Source: Actinoallomurus sp050942425
GTDB taxonomy: Bacteria > Actinomycetota > Actinomycetes > Streptosporangiales > Streptosporangiaceae
Reading direction: 5' to 3'
Assembly: GCF_050942425.1 (NCBI RefSeq)
Contig: NZ_CP192063.1
Location: 11,036,001 to 11,100,000 of the forward strand
Length of the DNA stretch: 64,000 bases
The notes beneath the pieces are model-generated. The model had not been told where the DNA came from and did not search any database. It saw only the letters and a list, made by a program, of their open reading frames with translations. The translations under genes were made by a program, and so were the position numbers. Positions 54,900 through 63,602 of this stretch are shown piece after piece (within the stretch, counting starts at the first letter, position 1; the number at the start of each line of letters is the position of its first letter).

Positions 54900-55349
54900 C
54901 TAGAGCAGGAGATCGAACACGCGGGCAACCCGTTCCCAGTGCTCGGTATGCGGGTTCTTCACCTTCGAGTCGATCAGCTTGAAGGCGCGGGCGAGCGCCA
55001 CGGTCAGCCCGCCCGCGATGTCGGGCAGCCCTTCCTCGGTCTCATCCGCGACCGCCAAGTCGAACGGCGGATGCCTCGCGAGCCGCTCCAGCAGGGATTG
55101 GAGTTCTACCTCCTCGTCGAGCTTGCGGAACTCATGGATGCTCTCCTGCAGGCCCTTTGTCACAGGCAGATCGTGCGGCTGTATGACATCGCGGCCGTTC
55201 GACCTCGCGTGCGCCTGACCTATGAGAAGCAGGTCGTGGATCTTGCCGTCGACGAAGTCGTCGTAGCGCTTGAGGTCGTCCTTGTCGACGTTCAGGCTCG
55301 CCGCGGCTCGGAAGAGACGCTGAAACTGCGGTATGCCGGTCGGGGGCAT
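54900..55349 (-). CDS. DUF1931 double histone-fold protein
   Basis: 149 aa from the ATG at 55349, with GGGAGGTGG upstream. FQRLFRAAASLNVDKDDLKR YDDFVDGKIHDLLLIGQAHA and RDVIQPHDLPVTKGLQESIH EF form one histone-like unit; FDLAVADETEEGLPDIAGGL TVALARAFKLID a second. This is the DUF1931 family, in which an Aquifex member has a pseudo-dimeric histone fold. It may bind DNA or another partner; basic DNA-facing residues are few. It sits alone, divergent from the DUF2267 gene. Confidence 0.85.
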   Translation of the reverse strand: MPPTGIPQFQRLFRAAASLNVDKDDLKRYDDFVDGKIHDLLLIGQAHARSNGRDVIQPHDLPVTKGLQESIHEFRKLDEEVELQSLLERLARHPPFDLAVADETEEGLPDIAGGLTVALARAFKLIDSKVKNPHTEHWERVARVFDLLL

Positions 55350-55697
55350 GCGGTACCACCTCCCACTATCGAGGGTGGCCCGGCGAGTCCTCGCCCGGCA
55401 TCCCGCATTCGGGTAGGTCGAAGACCCGTCCATCACGGACGGGTTCGTCGCGCGGACCGGCCGGCCTTGGGGCGACCGGGAGCGGGAATGGTGGTGCTCG
55501 TGGGTTCCAAAATTCGTGCAAAAGAGGCGGTCGGGCGTGGTTGCCGCCGCAGGGCCGGGGGACGTGAGGCAGGGACCTGACGGGATCGCCTCTCGGTCGC
55601 CACGGCTTCGCGGACGGCCGGGCCGCCCGCGCGTCGGTGGAGGACACCGCCGCCGTTGACTCATCTTTCGTACGCGACATGAGACGGAGGCGCTGCA
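55350..55697. other. Divergent promoter region between DUF1931 and DUF2267 genes
   Basis: 348 bp without a supported gene. It must hold the promoters of both flanking genes. No clear operator was recognised. Confidence 0.4.
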
Positions 55698-56129
55698 ATG
55701 GTCGAGACGGGATACCAATCCTTCGATACCACCGTGGACAAGACGAATCGCATCCTGCGGCAGATCGAGGATGCCTACGGCTGGCCAAAGGAACGTCGTA
55801 ACCAGTCCTACGCCGCCTTGCGTGCGGTACTTCATGCTCTGCGTGACCGATTGACGGTGGACGAGACCGCCCATTTCGCCGCGCAGCTTCCGATGTTGGT
55901 CCGTGGACTTTATTACGACGGGTGGGATCCGAGTCGGGTGCCGAAGAAGATGCACAGAGACGACTTCCTGGACCAGATACGAGGGGAGATGCCGCCGTAC
56001 GAGGTCGAGGGCGGCCTGGACGGACTGGTGCGCACGGTGGCGCAGGCGATCAGGCTCTACGTCTCCGACGGAGAGTGGGAGGATGTCAAGGCGGAAATGC
56101 CGAAAGACCTCGCCACCATGCTGCCTTAG
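55698..56129 (+). CDS. DUF2267 protein
   Basis: 143 aa. NRILRQIEDAYGWPKERRNQ SYAALRAVLHALRDRLTVDE TAHFAAQLPMLVRGLYYDGW DPSRVPKK is the conserved DUF2267 text, a helical domain; ATG with GAGACGGAGG upstream. The family occurs near stress and chaperone genes in many bacteria, but its activity is unknown. Its end overlaps the convergent MFS fragment by 4 bases. Confidence 0.85.
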   Translation: MVETGYQSFDTTVDKTNRILRQIEDAYGWPKERRNQSYAALRAVLHALRDRLTVDETAHFAAQLPMLVRGLYYDGWDPSRVPKKMHRDDFLDQIRGEMPPYEVEGGLDGLVRTVAQAIRLYVSDGEWEDVKAEMPKDLATMLP

Positions 56130-56332
56130 GGCGGTGCCGTCATCGGGCGGCTCGCCCCGAGCCCCGTTGCGACGATGGTGACCTCCAGGCCGTCCAGGAT
56201 CCAGACGGTGCCCAGACCCACTACCACCATCCAGTGCCAGCGTGACCACGGCAGCCGGTCCAGGCGGTAGGGGATGTCGGTGCGGATCGTGCCTGTCTGA
56301 ACACCGCGCACGATGATCCCTTCGACGAGCAT
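56126..56332 (-). pseudogene. N-terminal stub of an MFS transporter
   Basis: 68 aa from an ATG with GGAGGAGG. RLDRLPWSRWHWMVVVGLGT VWILDGLEVTIVATGLGA is the first membrane helix and loop of a sugar/aromatic-acid MFS transporter; the frame stops right after it. Normal length is over 400 aa, so the gene is truncated, perhaps by insertion of the DUF2267 end. Confidence 0.6.
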
Positions 56333-56533
56333 GCCTCCTCCGGGGTGTCTGTCCGTCGAGTCCGTGGCCGGAACCCTCCCGGTCAAGGCAGCGTTCCGGT
56401 TTGAGGACGCCTTGACCGGCACGGCGATTCGGATACTCCTCGCAGGGCCGTGCCTGTCATGGCCTTACCGGCGCAGGCCCGACGCCAGCCGGCCATGCGC
56501 GGAAGCCAGTCCGGCGGCTTCCTGGCGAATCGG

Positions 56534-58111
56534 TTAATCGACGTCCTTGTGGACGTCGGGATCCTCCAGGTCGAGCCAGCGGTCCACGGTCCGCATGACG
56601 TCCGCACTGACCCTGCCTTTGCGGTAGAGGCGGCGCAGCTTCTCCCGTTGTGTCCGCACCAGCTCACGGCGGAGGACCACGGAGTCGGCGGTGCCTTCTT
56701 CCGGCTCTTCGTCGAGTTCGGCGCGCAGCCGTTCGAGGCGGTCCTCATAGAGCCGGCGGTAGGCCCTGGCGGTGCGTTCGTCGACCTCGCAGTTCTCGAT
56801 GAGCTCGTCAAGACGCGCCAGTGCGGCCTCCAGGACCGTTCTGCGCGCGTCCAGCAACTCGATGCGAAGACGGTCGGACTCGGCAAGGCCGAGCCGGCGC
56901 AGCAGGAGAGGCAACGTCGTGGCCTGCCCGATCAGGGTGATGAAGACGACTGCGGCGATCAGGAAGATCCGCTCACCGTGTCTCCCCGGCGCCAGGCCGG
57001 GCACGGTCGTCGGCAGGGACAGCACGATCGCCAGGGAGATCGCGCCGCGCATGCCGCTCCACCCGATGGCCAGTCGCTCGCGCCATGGCAGGTGGTCGAA
57101 GGTGAAATGTCGACCGGGTAGATACCGGGAGAGCGGGAAGACGAGCAGCGTCCACGCCAGCCGCAGCACGACGATGGCGGCGGCGACCACCACCGCGCCG
57201 AGGACCGCCCGCGACCACGACCGGCCTGACAGCTCATGAAGGATGGCGCGGATCTGGAGGCCGAGCAGCACGAACAGTGCCGATTCCAGCACGAAGACCA
57301 GCACCCGCCAGAACAACTGCCCGGGCAGCCGGGACGCCGGTTGTAGCACGCCTTCGCCCCGGGTGCCGAGATAGAAGCCCGCGGCGACGGCGGCGAGGAC
57401 CCCGGAGAAGCCGACCCGGTCGGCCGGTACGAACGCGAGGTACGGAGTCAGCAGGGACATGATGATCTGGCTGCTGGGATCGCGGATCCGGCGGCGCAGG
57501 CGGGCGACGACGACGCCCACCACGAGCCCGTACGCGACGCCGCCGACGACGACCTCGGCCGTCCGCGCGACGCCGTGAGCGAAGGAGAACGGCCTCGTCA
57601 GCGATTCCACGGCCAGCCCGAAGGCGGTCAGCGCGACTCCGTCATTGATAAGGCTCTCACCCTCGACGATGGTCACGATCCGCGGGGGCGCATTGAGACG
57701 TTTCATGATCGAGATCGCCGCGACCGGGTCGGTGGGAGCGACCGCTGCGCCAAGGGCGATGGCCGCCGCCCAGCCCAGGCCGGAAACGGTCCAGCGCATC
57801 GCCGCGGCGGCGGCGAAGGTGGTCACCGCTGTCAGCCCAACGGCGAGCGTGATGATCGGCACCGCATCCGCCCTCATCTCACGGGGCGCGGTGAAGAACG
57901 CCGCATGATAGATGAGCGGCGGGAGAAAGCCGAGCAGTACCACGCCGGGCGGTACCTCCGTCTCGGGCATGCCCGGCAGGAACCCGGCCATTCCACCAAG
58001 GATCACCAGAAGGATCGCCTCGGGCATCCCCATCCAGGCGGACAGCGCACGGGACAGCAGCACCACGACCGCGATGGCCAGGCCGACGACGAACAGGGAC
58101 GCGGGGTCCAT
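56534..58111 (-). CDS. CPA1-family Na+/H+ antiporter
   Basis: 525 aa, about 12 membrane segments. ALGAAVAPTDPVAAISIMKR and VEGESLINDGVALTAFGLAV carry the ion-binding motifs (the ND pair) of CPA1/NhaP antiporters; the C-terminal 110 residues are a charged cytoplasmic tail. It exchanges Na+ or K+ for protons at the cell membrane, useful under salt or alkaline stress. Its start lies 109 bp inside the end of the rnhA frame. Confidence 0.9.
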   Translation of the reverse strand: MDPASLFVVGLAIAVVVLLSRALSAWMGMPEAILLVILGGMAGFLPGMPETEVPPGVVLLGFLPPLIYHAAFFTAPREMRADAVPIITLAVGLTAVTTFAAAAAMRWTVSGLGWAAAIALGAAVAPTDPVAAISIMKRLNAPPRIVTIVEGESLINDGVALTAFGLAVESLTRPFSFAHGVARTAEVVVGGVAYGLVVGVVVARLRRRIRDPSSQIIMSLLTPYLAFVPADRVGFSGVLAAVAAGFYLGTRGEGVLQPASRLPGQLFWRVLVFVLESALFVLLGLQIRAILHELSGRSWSRAVLGAVVVAAAIVVLRLAWTLLVFPLSRYLPGRHFTFDHLPWRERLAIGWSGMRGAISLAIVLSLPTTVPGLAPGRHGERIFLIAAVVFITLIGQATTLPLLLRRLGLAESDRLRIELLDARRTVLEAALARLDELIENCEVDERTARAYRRLYEDRLERLRAELDEEPEEGTADSVVLRRELVRTQREKLRRLYRKGRVSADVMRTVDRWLDLEDPDVHKDVD

Positions 58112-58731
58112 GATCGCGGTCGTTCCCCGAAACAGCCGGTCCAGCCCATGGCGGTGAAGAAGGGCGGTCCGAACTGGTCTCCCCCGCAGGCGATCAGATC
58201 GTCACGATCGCGCCTCGGGGTCGTCAGGAGACGGTGGTCACCTGACCGTCGTCCGGTGGTGGCCAGGGCGTCGGCCAGTTCGTTGCCCGGATCGCCGGCG
58301 TGACCGCGCACCCACAGCCATTCCACTTGGTGACGCGCGCCGGCTGTTTCGAGCCGCCGCCACAGGTCGGCGTTCTTCACCGGCTGCTTGGCCGCCGTCA
58401 TCCAGCCGTTGGCGCGCCAGCGCGGAACCCACTCGGTGATGCCCCGCCGCAGGTACTGGCTATCGGTGTGCAGTCGCGCGAGCGCTGGACGGGTCAGGCT
58501 CTCCAGCGCGCGGCATGCCGCCAGCAGCTCCATCCGATTGTTGGTGGTCTCCGCCGGTTCGCCACCCCAGATCTCCTTATGGTGGGGGCCGTACCGCAGC
58601 ACCACGCCCCATCCTCCCGGTCCGGGGTTGGGCACGCAGCCGCCGTCGGTGTAGATGTCCACCGGTGGTCGATCACCGTCGACGGCAGAAGCCAGTCGCG
58701 GCACCGCCAAAGGTGGAACCGGCGTCACCAA
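58003..58731 (-). CDS. rnhA: Ribonuclease HI
   Basis: 242 aa in frame, of which about the first 165 are RNase HI: DIYTDGGCVPNPGPGGWGVV L, NNRMELLAACRALESL, HTDSQYLRRGI and VRGHAGDPGNELADALA supply the D-E-D-D catalytic residues. After LLTTPRRDRDD the frame continues as low-quality sequence into the antiporter gene, so the original stop was probably lost or shifted. It removes RNA from RNA-DNA hybrids. Confidence 0.88.
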   Translation of the reverse strand: MVTPVPPLAVPRLASAVDGDRPPVDIYTDGGCVPNPGPGGWGVVLRYGPHHKEIWGGEPAETTNNRMELLAACRALESLTRPALARLHTDSQYLRRGITEWVPRWRANGWMTAAKQPVKNADLWRRLETAGARHQVEWLWVRGHAGDPGNELADALATTGRRSGDHRLLTTPRRDRDDLIACGGDQFGPPFFTAMGWTGCFGERPRSWTPRPCSSSAWPSRSWCCCPVRCPPGWGCPRRSFW

Positions 58732-58925
58732 GACCTGCTGGCCGCTGACAGCCCCGCCGTGGTTCTAGCACGGTCCCCCACCGGTCGCCACCGTGCAGGG
58801 CTGGCCCGAGCGGGTTGGCCGGCCGCACTGCACGGCAGGATCGTGAACATGGCACAACCCGGACGGCCGCGCGCGCCGTTCGGACACGGCTTCCCCTGTT
58901 TCGTCATGGCCGAGCACTTCGCCAT
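58725..58925 (-). CDS. Possible small Cys-rich protein
   Basis: 66 aa from the ATG at 58925. MAKCSAMTKQGKPCPNGARG RPGC resembles short zinc-binding Cys motifs seen in small proteins (C-x-A-x-T-x-x-G-x-x-C), then loses character after residue 40. Weak ribosome site. Could be a fragment. Confidence 0.3.
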   Translation of the reverse strand: MAKCSAMTKQGKPCPNGARGRPGCAMFTILPCSAAGQPARASPARWRPVGDRARTTAGLSAASRSW

Positions 58926-59035
58926 GACCGCGACCGTACGTACTCCTCCCGCCAGGCGCGACATGATCGTGTCCCGGTCGTGGAATCCGCTTCCAGCTCT
59001 ACCGCCCCGATCTTTAGTGGTGGTCGGGACCGCGG

Positions 59036-59740
59036 CTAGACCGACGAGCTGTCAGCCGCGTGAGGCGGGGCGAGCGCACCGGCAAGGCCAGCGTTCTTGA
59101 CCAGACGCCCCCAGCGGGGACTCCGATTAAAGCGTTTCGCGATGACCGCTCCCCCGGGCAACCGACCGTTCTCCGCCCGGTTGGCCAGGGCCCACTTCCA
59201 GGCTTCCCGCTGCAGATTCCTGCGAAGATCAGGCACTTCCGAGACATCGTCTCCAGGACCTTCCGGCACAGACTCCCCCGCCGCTGGTTCAGGCTCCGCA
59301 TCATCTACGACCGAGTCGTCTTGTCCGCCCGGATCCGACAGACGGCTCCGTAGCTGGCCCTGCAGGAGGTGATAGGCCCCGACGAAGGCGAACGAGGGCC
59401 ACGCAGCGATCACCCGGCCGACCACCGTGGGTTCTGCGACCTCGACGTTGGCGGCGAGGCTCGCCAGACTCCCGACGATCAGAAGCGTCCACGGCAGCCA
59501 TGGGACGTTGATACCGGTCCTGCCCGCCAACAGCACCGACATCGATGACGCAACCACCATCCCGTCGACACTGAGTGGAATCAGCGTCGCGTTCAACGAC
59601 GTCTCACCGTGCCGGAGCGCGAGTTCGTGCATGTGACCAAAACTCACCACCGCCGCGATCAGCGCGAGGAACACCACGCTAACTGTGGTGATTCGGCGAA
59701 TGCACAGGTCAGCCGCGCCCTGCGAGGTAAAATTCCTCAT
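59036..59740 (-). CDS. DUF2637 membrane protein, copy B
   Basis: 234 aa from the ATG at 59740 (MRNFTSQGAADLCIRR), aligned with copy A at 36662-37366 over its length; most differences are in the acidic central linker. Four membrane segments as in copy A. It follows recombinase B on the minus strand with a conserved 190-bp spacer between them. Confidence 0.85.
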   Translation of the reverse strand: MRNFTSQGAADLCIRRITTVSVVFLALIAAVVSFGHMHELALRHGETSLNATLIPLSVDGMVVASSMSVLLAGRTGINVPWLPWTLLIVGSLASLAANVEVAEPTVVGRVIAAWPSFAFVGAYHLLQGQLRSRLSDPGGQDDSVVDDAEPEPAAGESVPEGPGDDVSEVPDLRRNLQREAWKWALANRAENGRLPGGAVIAKRFNRSPRWGRLVKNAGLAGALAPPHAADSSSV

Positions 59741-59928
59741 GCGGGTCACCGCCGACGGAGGGGGAGGTCGGCAGGGAGGATCATGGGCCCCGGGGTCCAG
59801 TCACCCCTCGGACACACAGTTTGTACATGTCCGATCGTTTCCGGGCATGACGGAGTGCAATCGCGTGCCCGGCCTCCGGCTGGGCACCGAACAGCCGTCT
59901 GGGCCCCTCCATCCAGTGCCACGGCATG

Positions 59929-61380
59929 TCAGCGTGCGCGGTCGATGGCGATCTTCACCCCCTCCTGAGCGTCCGCCCGCAAGCTGCGGGTTCCGGGGTC
60001 GCAGGTCAGCGTGATCTTCTCCTCCCGCAAATGGTCGATGACGTCCTGAGCGCTGGGTGGCGCATGCACGGGATCCGGCTGGACCAGAAGGATGTACAGC
60101 GCCGGCAGATGCGCCAGGAGGCGGTTCTCGCGGATATAGAGGTTCTTCGGCCGGTCGGGGTCTGTTTTGGAGGCGCTGGTGTGGCCGTGCCGGCACCGAT
60201 AGGCGGCCTGGTTGTTCGACCAGCACGACTCCATACGGCGCCTGCAGATCCCGCAGCGCAGCAGCCCTGCCAGCTGGTAACAGCGGTCCGGGTCCGGGTT
60301 GCCGCGCGGAGTACGGATGTCCTGGACCGCGACGAAGTCGGCTTCGCTGACCAGCGCCGGGTGCACAGGCCGGGCGGAGATCACCCAGCCATCTGGCAGG
60401 TTCCACCGCTGCACCTGCCGATACCCCAGCCCGGTGTTGGCCGGATCGAGCAGATCATGTTCGCTGGGTTGGCGGTTCCACACCTGCCGACCGGTGTAGC
60501 GCGGGTTGGCCAGGATGCTCCGCACGGTGGTGTGCGTCCACTCCCGGCCCGAGCGGTGGGCGTTACGCTCCGGATCGGCCGCCGACGGACACGGGATCTC
60601 CACATCATTCAACGCGCGAGCGATCCGGGCCACACTGTGACCGGCCAGCCGCTGAGCAAAGATCCACTTCACGATCGGCGCGGTTTCCGGGTCCAGTTCC
60701 AGCCGGTGAGCGCGCCGCCCCCACGCGGCGTGTGCACGGTTCGGATGCGGACCAGCGTCGACCAGCTGATAGCCGTAGGGTGGCCGGCCGCCCAGGTACC
60801 GGCCTTGCTCGCGGGCCTGGGTGGCCATCGCCGTGGTCACCCTGATCCGGGTTCGGGTGATCTCCCGCTTGGACTGAACGCCCAGCGAGGTCATGAGCTG
60901 TTCGTGGTCTTCGGCTTCGAAGTCGATCCGGCCGCCCGCCTCCGGCATCCACAACTGCACGCCGTAATGCTCGAACAACGGCGCCATCAGGCTGAACTGG
61001 TTGCCGTAAAACGCCCGCTCGTACTCCCCCACCACGATCGCATCGAATGCGCGATCCGGGTCCGCCATCGCCGCCACCAGCGCCGCGGCTTCCGGCCGCC
61101 GCGCCCACGGCAGCACCCGGCTCTGCCCCACATCGAAGAACTCCGCCACGATCCGCCCATGCCCGCCGACCAGCACGCCAGCCTGATCCCGCTGCCGCGC
61201 CCACGAGGATTCCGGATCTTGGCGGTCCTCCGTCGAGACCCGTCCATAGAAAGCGAACCGCAGCCCGCCCGGACGCGGCTTCGCCGCCGGGTGATTTGCT
61301 GAGCGCTCAGCCCAGGCCAGCAGCGTGTCGCCACCCGCGTCCCGCCCCGTCGCCAGCGATACAGTCCGCACAGTCGGCAT
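59929..61380 (-). CDS. Large serine recombinase, copy B
   Basis: 483 aa, same length and domain plan as copy A at 37564-39015: nucleophile in FAFYGRVSTEDRQ, recombinase domain GGRPPYGYQL, zinc ribbon CGICRRRMESCW. Nearly all differences are conservative, and the two genes differ at many third positions, so they are related elements rather than a recent copy. The upstream AT-rich 280 bp is partly similar to that of copy A and may contain an attachment site. Confidence 0.93.
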   Translation of the reverse strand: MPTVRTVSLATGRDAGGDTLLAWAERSANHPAAKPRPGGLRFAFYGRVSTEDRQDPESSWARQRDQAGVLVGGHGRIVAEFFDVGQSRVLPWARRPEAAALVAAMADPDRAFDAIVVGEYERAFYGNQFSLMAPLFEHYGVQLWMPEAGGRIDFEAEDHEQLMTSLGVQSKREITRTRIRVTTAMATQAREQGRYLGGRPPYGYQLVDAGPHPNRAHAAWGRRAHRLELDPETAPIVKWIFAQRLAGHSVARIARALNDVEIPCPSAADPERNAHRSGREWTHTTVRSILANPRYTGRQVWNRQPSEHDLLDPANTGLGYRQVQRWNLPDGWVISARPVHPALVSEADFVAVQDIRTPRGNPDPDRCYQLAGLLRCGICRRRMESCWSNNQAAYRCRHGHTSASKTDPDRPKNLYIRENRLLAHLPALYILLVQPDPVHAPPSAQDVIDHLREEKITLTCDPGTRSLRADAQEGVKIAIDRAR

Positions 61381-61669
61381 GGCGCGCCTCTCCTGCTTCA
61401 GCCGAGATATCCCTCGTTTTCAGCATCCGACATGTCACAGATCCACATATGACGAACGACGAAATCACCCGCAACCTGCAATCAATTCATGCTTACAAAT
61501 GGCTAGATTTAGCCGTTTTTAGTATTCGAAAATCAGCTGCGAAGTAGGAGTCTGGGCACCGTCGGTGAGCACATGGGGCAAGCTTCTCTGCGCCTTGGCA
61601 ACCGGACCCGAGCGGTGGCCGCGTCCGTGGACGCGGCCACCGCATCGACCGGGTCGGGTGCCGTGCGCG

Positions 61670-62143
61670 TCAGCTGCAGCAGGTACTTCCGGTGACGGCC
61701 GCGGCAGGGGCCTGCTTGGTGGGGGTGCCACAGACGCATCCGGCGGTGGTGGGAGCGGCGCTCTTGCCGAGGGTGTCGGCGTCGGCCTTGACCGCATAGA
61801 CCTCCCAGGGCTCCTGGCCCGGGCCGTGGACCCAGACCTTGTCCTGGAGGGCGTAGCAGCAGGAGGTGTCGTTCTCCTCGAACGCGGCCAGGCCGGCCTC
61901 CTTCAGCCGTTCGGCCGCGGCGGTGACCTGGGTGGTGTCCTCGACCTCTACGCCGAGATGGTCCATCCGGGTCGTCTCGCCGGCCTCACCTTCGATCAGT
62001 ACGAGCTTGAGCGGCGGCTCGGTGATGGCGAAGTTGGCATACCCAGGACGACGCTTGGCCGGTTCGGTGCCGAACAGCTTGGAGTAAAAGGCGATCGAGC
62101 CTTCCAGGTCGGCGACGCGCAGGGCGAGTTGGACACGGGACAT
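61670..62143 (-). CDS. arsI: ArsI/CadI-type glyoxalase-fold metalloenzyme
   Basis: 157 aa. VQLALRVADLEGSIAFYSKL FGTEPAKRRPGYANFAI, DHLGVEV and ENDTSCCYALQDKVWVHGPG QEPWEVYAV are the blocks of the ArsI/CadI group; the CC pair binds trivalent organoarsenic. ArsI cleaves the C-As bond of methylarsenite. A Cys-rich tail ending TGSTCCS is present, as in other family members. It is divergent from arsR and belongs to the arsenic cluster. Confidence 0.9.
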   Translation of the reverse strand: MSRVQLALRVADLEGSIAFYSKLFGTEPAKRRPGYANFAITEPPLKLVLIEGEAGETTRMDHLGVEVEDTTQVTAAAERLKEAGLAAFEENDTSCCYALQDKVWVHGPGQEPWEVYAVKADADTLGKSAAPTTAGCVCGTPTKQAPAAAVTGSTCCS

Positions 62144-62188
62144 GACTTCCTCCTCAGGGCGAGAACGGTTCTGGATGAGCTGATTCGG

Positions 62189-62365
62189 TCAAAGGCGGTA
62201 GCCGAGGCTTGTCGCCAGAGCAGCGGTCCGAGCCCGGTCCAGGCGGGCGTCGCTGCGGCAGACGTCGTCGCAGACCTCACCCGTGGCATCGGTGAACGTC
62301 ACCGCGCCGCGGACCTCGAGGGCGCGCTTGCTCCGGCGGGCCAGGGCAGGGAATCGGCGCATCAT
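62189..62365 (-). CDS. Small Cys-containing protein next to arsI
   Basis: 58 aa from the ATG at 62365 with GGAGGG upstream. Product MMRRFPALARRSKRALEVRG followed by AVTFTDATGEVCDDVCRSDA and RLDRARTAALATSLGYRL; CDDVC could bind a metal or metalloid. It precedes arsI by 45 bp on the same strand, so it is the first gene of that divergent unit. Function unknown. Confidence 0.6.
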   Translation of the reverse strand: MMRRFPALARRSKRALEVRGAVTFTDATGEVCDDVCRSDARLDRARTAALATSLGYRL

Positions 62366-62451
62366 CACGAGCCCTCCTGATTCGATGAATATCTAATCAA
62401 TGCATCGGTGTCACCTTGCACTCTTGCCTAGACAGATGTCAAATTAGAGAC
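62366..62451. promoter_or_regulatory. Divergent ars promoter/operator region
   Basis: 86 bp between the arsI-side unit and arsR, AT-rich, with an imperfect dyad around TTCGATGAATATCTAATCAA (about 62380-62400), the type of site bound by ArsR repressors. Confidence 0.5.
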
Positions 62452-62838
62452 ATGTCGAAGCAAGAGTTGCCGCTGATCAACGCAGCCGCAGTCGATGCGG
62501 ACGCGTGCTGCGCGCCGCTGGTGTGTGAGCCGTTGGACACGGCGGAGGCCGAGGAGCTGGCGCCATTGTTCAAGGCGATCGGGGACCCGGTGCGGTTGCG
62601 GCTGTTGTCCCTGATCGCCTGCCATGAGGGCGGCGAGGCGTGCGTGTGCGACCTGACAGCGGCGTTCGAGTTGACCGCCCCGACCATTAGCCACCACTTG
62701 AAGGTGCTCAAGCAGGCCGGGCTCATCGATTCGGAACGGCGCGGCACCTGGGTGTACTACTGGATCAACCCAGGCGTGTTGGCTCGGATGTCGGCGCTGC
62801 TGGGCCCGCGTGCCGCCGCGATGGCGGGCACGCCGTGA
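62452..62838 (+). CDS. arsR: ArsR-family repressor
   Basis: 128 aa from the ATG at 62452. Winged helix with LFKAIGDPVRLRLLSLIACH, ACVCDLTAAFELTAPTISHH LKVLKQAGL. Cys64 and Cys66 in the recognition helix region and Cys19, Cys20, Cys25 near the N-terminus are candidate arsenite ligands. It should repress both divergent units until arsenite binds. Its stop overlaps the aquaporin start by 4 bases. Confidence 0.93.
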   Translation: MSKQELPLINAAAVDADACCAPLVCEPLDTAEAEELAPLFKAIGDPVRLRLLSLIACHEGGEACVCDLTAAFELTAPTISHHLKVLKQAGLIDSERRGTWVYYWINPGVLARMSALLGPRAAAMAGTP

Positions 62839-63599
62839 CGGCAGCGTTGTGGCGGCGGGCGCTCGCTGAACTCGTGGGCACCGGGGCGCTGGTCGCCGTG
62901 GTGGTCGGCTCCGGAATCCAGGCCACCGAACTCTCCCGCGACATCGGCGTGCAGCTGCTGGCCAACGCCCTGGCCACCGTCTTCGGCCTGGGCGTGCTGA
63001 TCGCGCTGCTCGGGCCGGTCTCCGGCGCGCACTTCAACCCGGTGGTCTCCCTCGCGGCCTGGTGGACCGGTCGCCGCGACGCCGAGGGCCTGACCCTGCG
63101 GGAGGTCGCGGCCTACCTGCCCGCCCAGATCATCGGTGCCATCGGCGGCGCGGTCCTGGCCGATGCGATGTTCGCCCGGCCGCTGGTGCGCTGGTCCACC
63201 CACGACCGGTTCGCCGGTCACCTGTGGCTCGCCGAGGTCGTGGCGACCGCCGGCCTGGTCGCGTTGATCTTCGGCTTGGCCCGTACCGGGCGCGCGCACC
63301 AGTCGCCGGTGGTGGTGGCCTCCTACATCGGGGCGGCGTACTGGTTCACCTCCTCCACCAGCTTCGCCAGCCCCGCCGTGACCATCGGCCGCGCGTTCAC
63401 CGACACCTTCGCCGGCATCGCCCCCGCCTCGGTACTGCCGTTCATCCTCGCCCAGCTTCTCGGCGGTGCACTCGGCCTGGCCGCAGTCACCGCGCTGTTC
63501 GGCCGCTCCTCCTCCTCGGGCACCGACGCGGTGATCGTTCCCCACGACCAGCGACTCACCGATCCGCCCGCTCAACCACTCCTCACGGAAGCGCCCTGA
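62835..63599 (+). CDS. Aquaglyceroporin-like channel of the ars operon
   Basis: 254 aa, six membrane helices. The first half carries SGAHFNPVVSLAAWW (NPV instead of NPA), the second TSFASPAVTIGRAFTDTFAG (SPA instead of NPA), so both pore motifs are modified, as is common in ars-operon MIP channels such as AqpS. With ArsC it gives efflux of arsenite by diffusion. It starts with GTG overlapping arsR and is followed 4 bases later by arsC. Confidence 0.9.
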   Translation: MTAALWRRALAELVGTGALVAVVVGSGIQATELSRDIGVQLLANALATVFGLGVLIALLGPVSGAHFNPVVSLAAWWTGRRDAEGLTLREVAAYLPAQIIGAIGGAVLADAMFARPLVRWSTHDRFAGHLWLAEVVATAGLVALIFGLARTGRAHQSPVVVASYIGAAYWFTSSTSFASPAVTIGRAFTDTFAGIAPASVLPFILAQLLGGALGLAAVTALFGRSSSSGTDAVIVPHDQRLTDPPAQPLLTEAP

Positions 63600-63602
63600 C
63601 CC

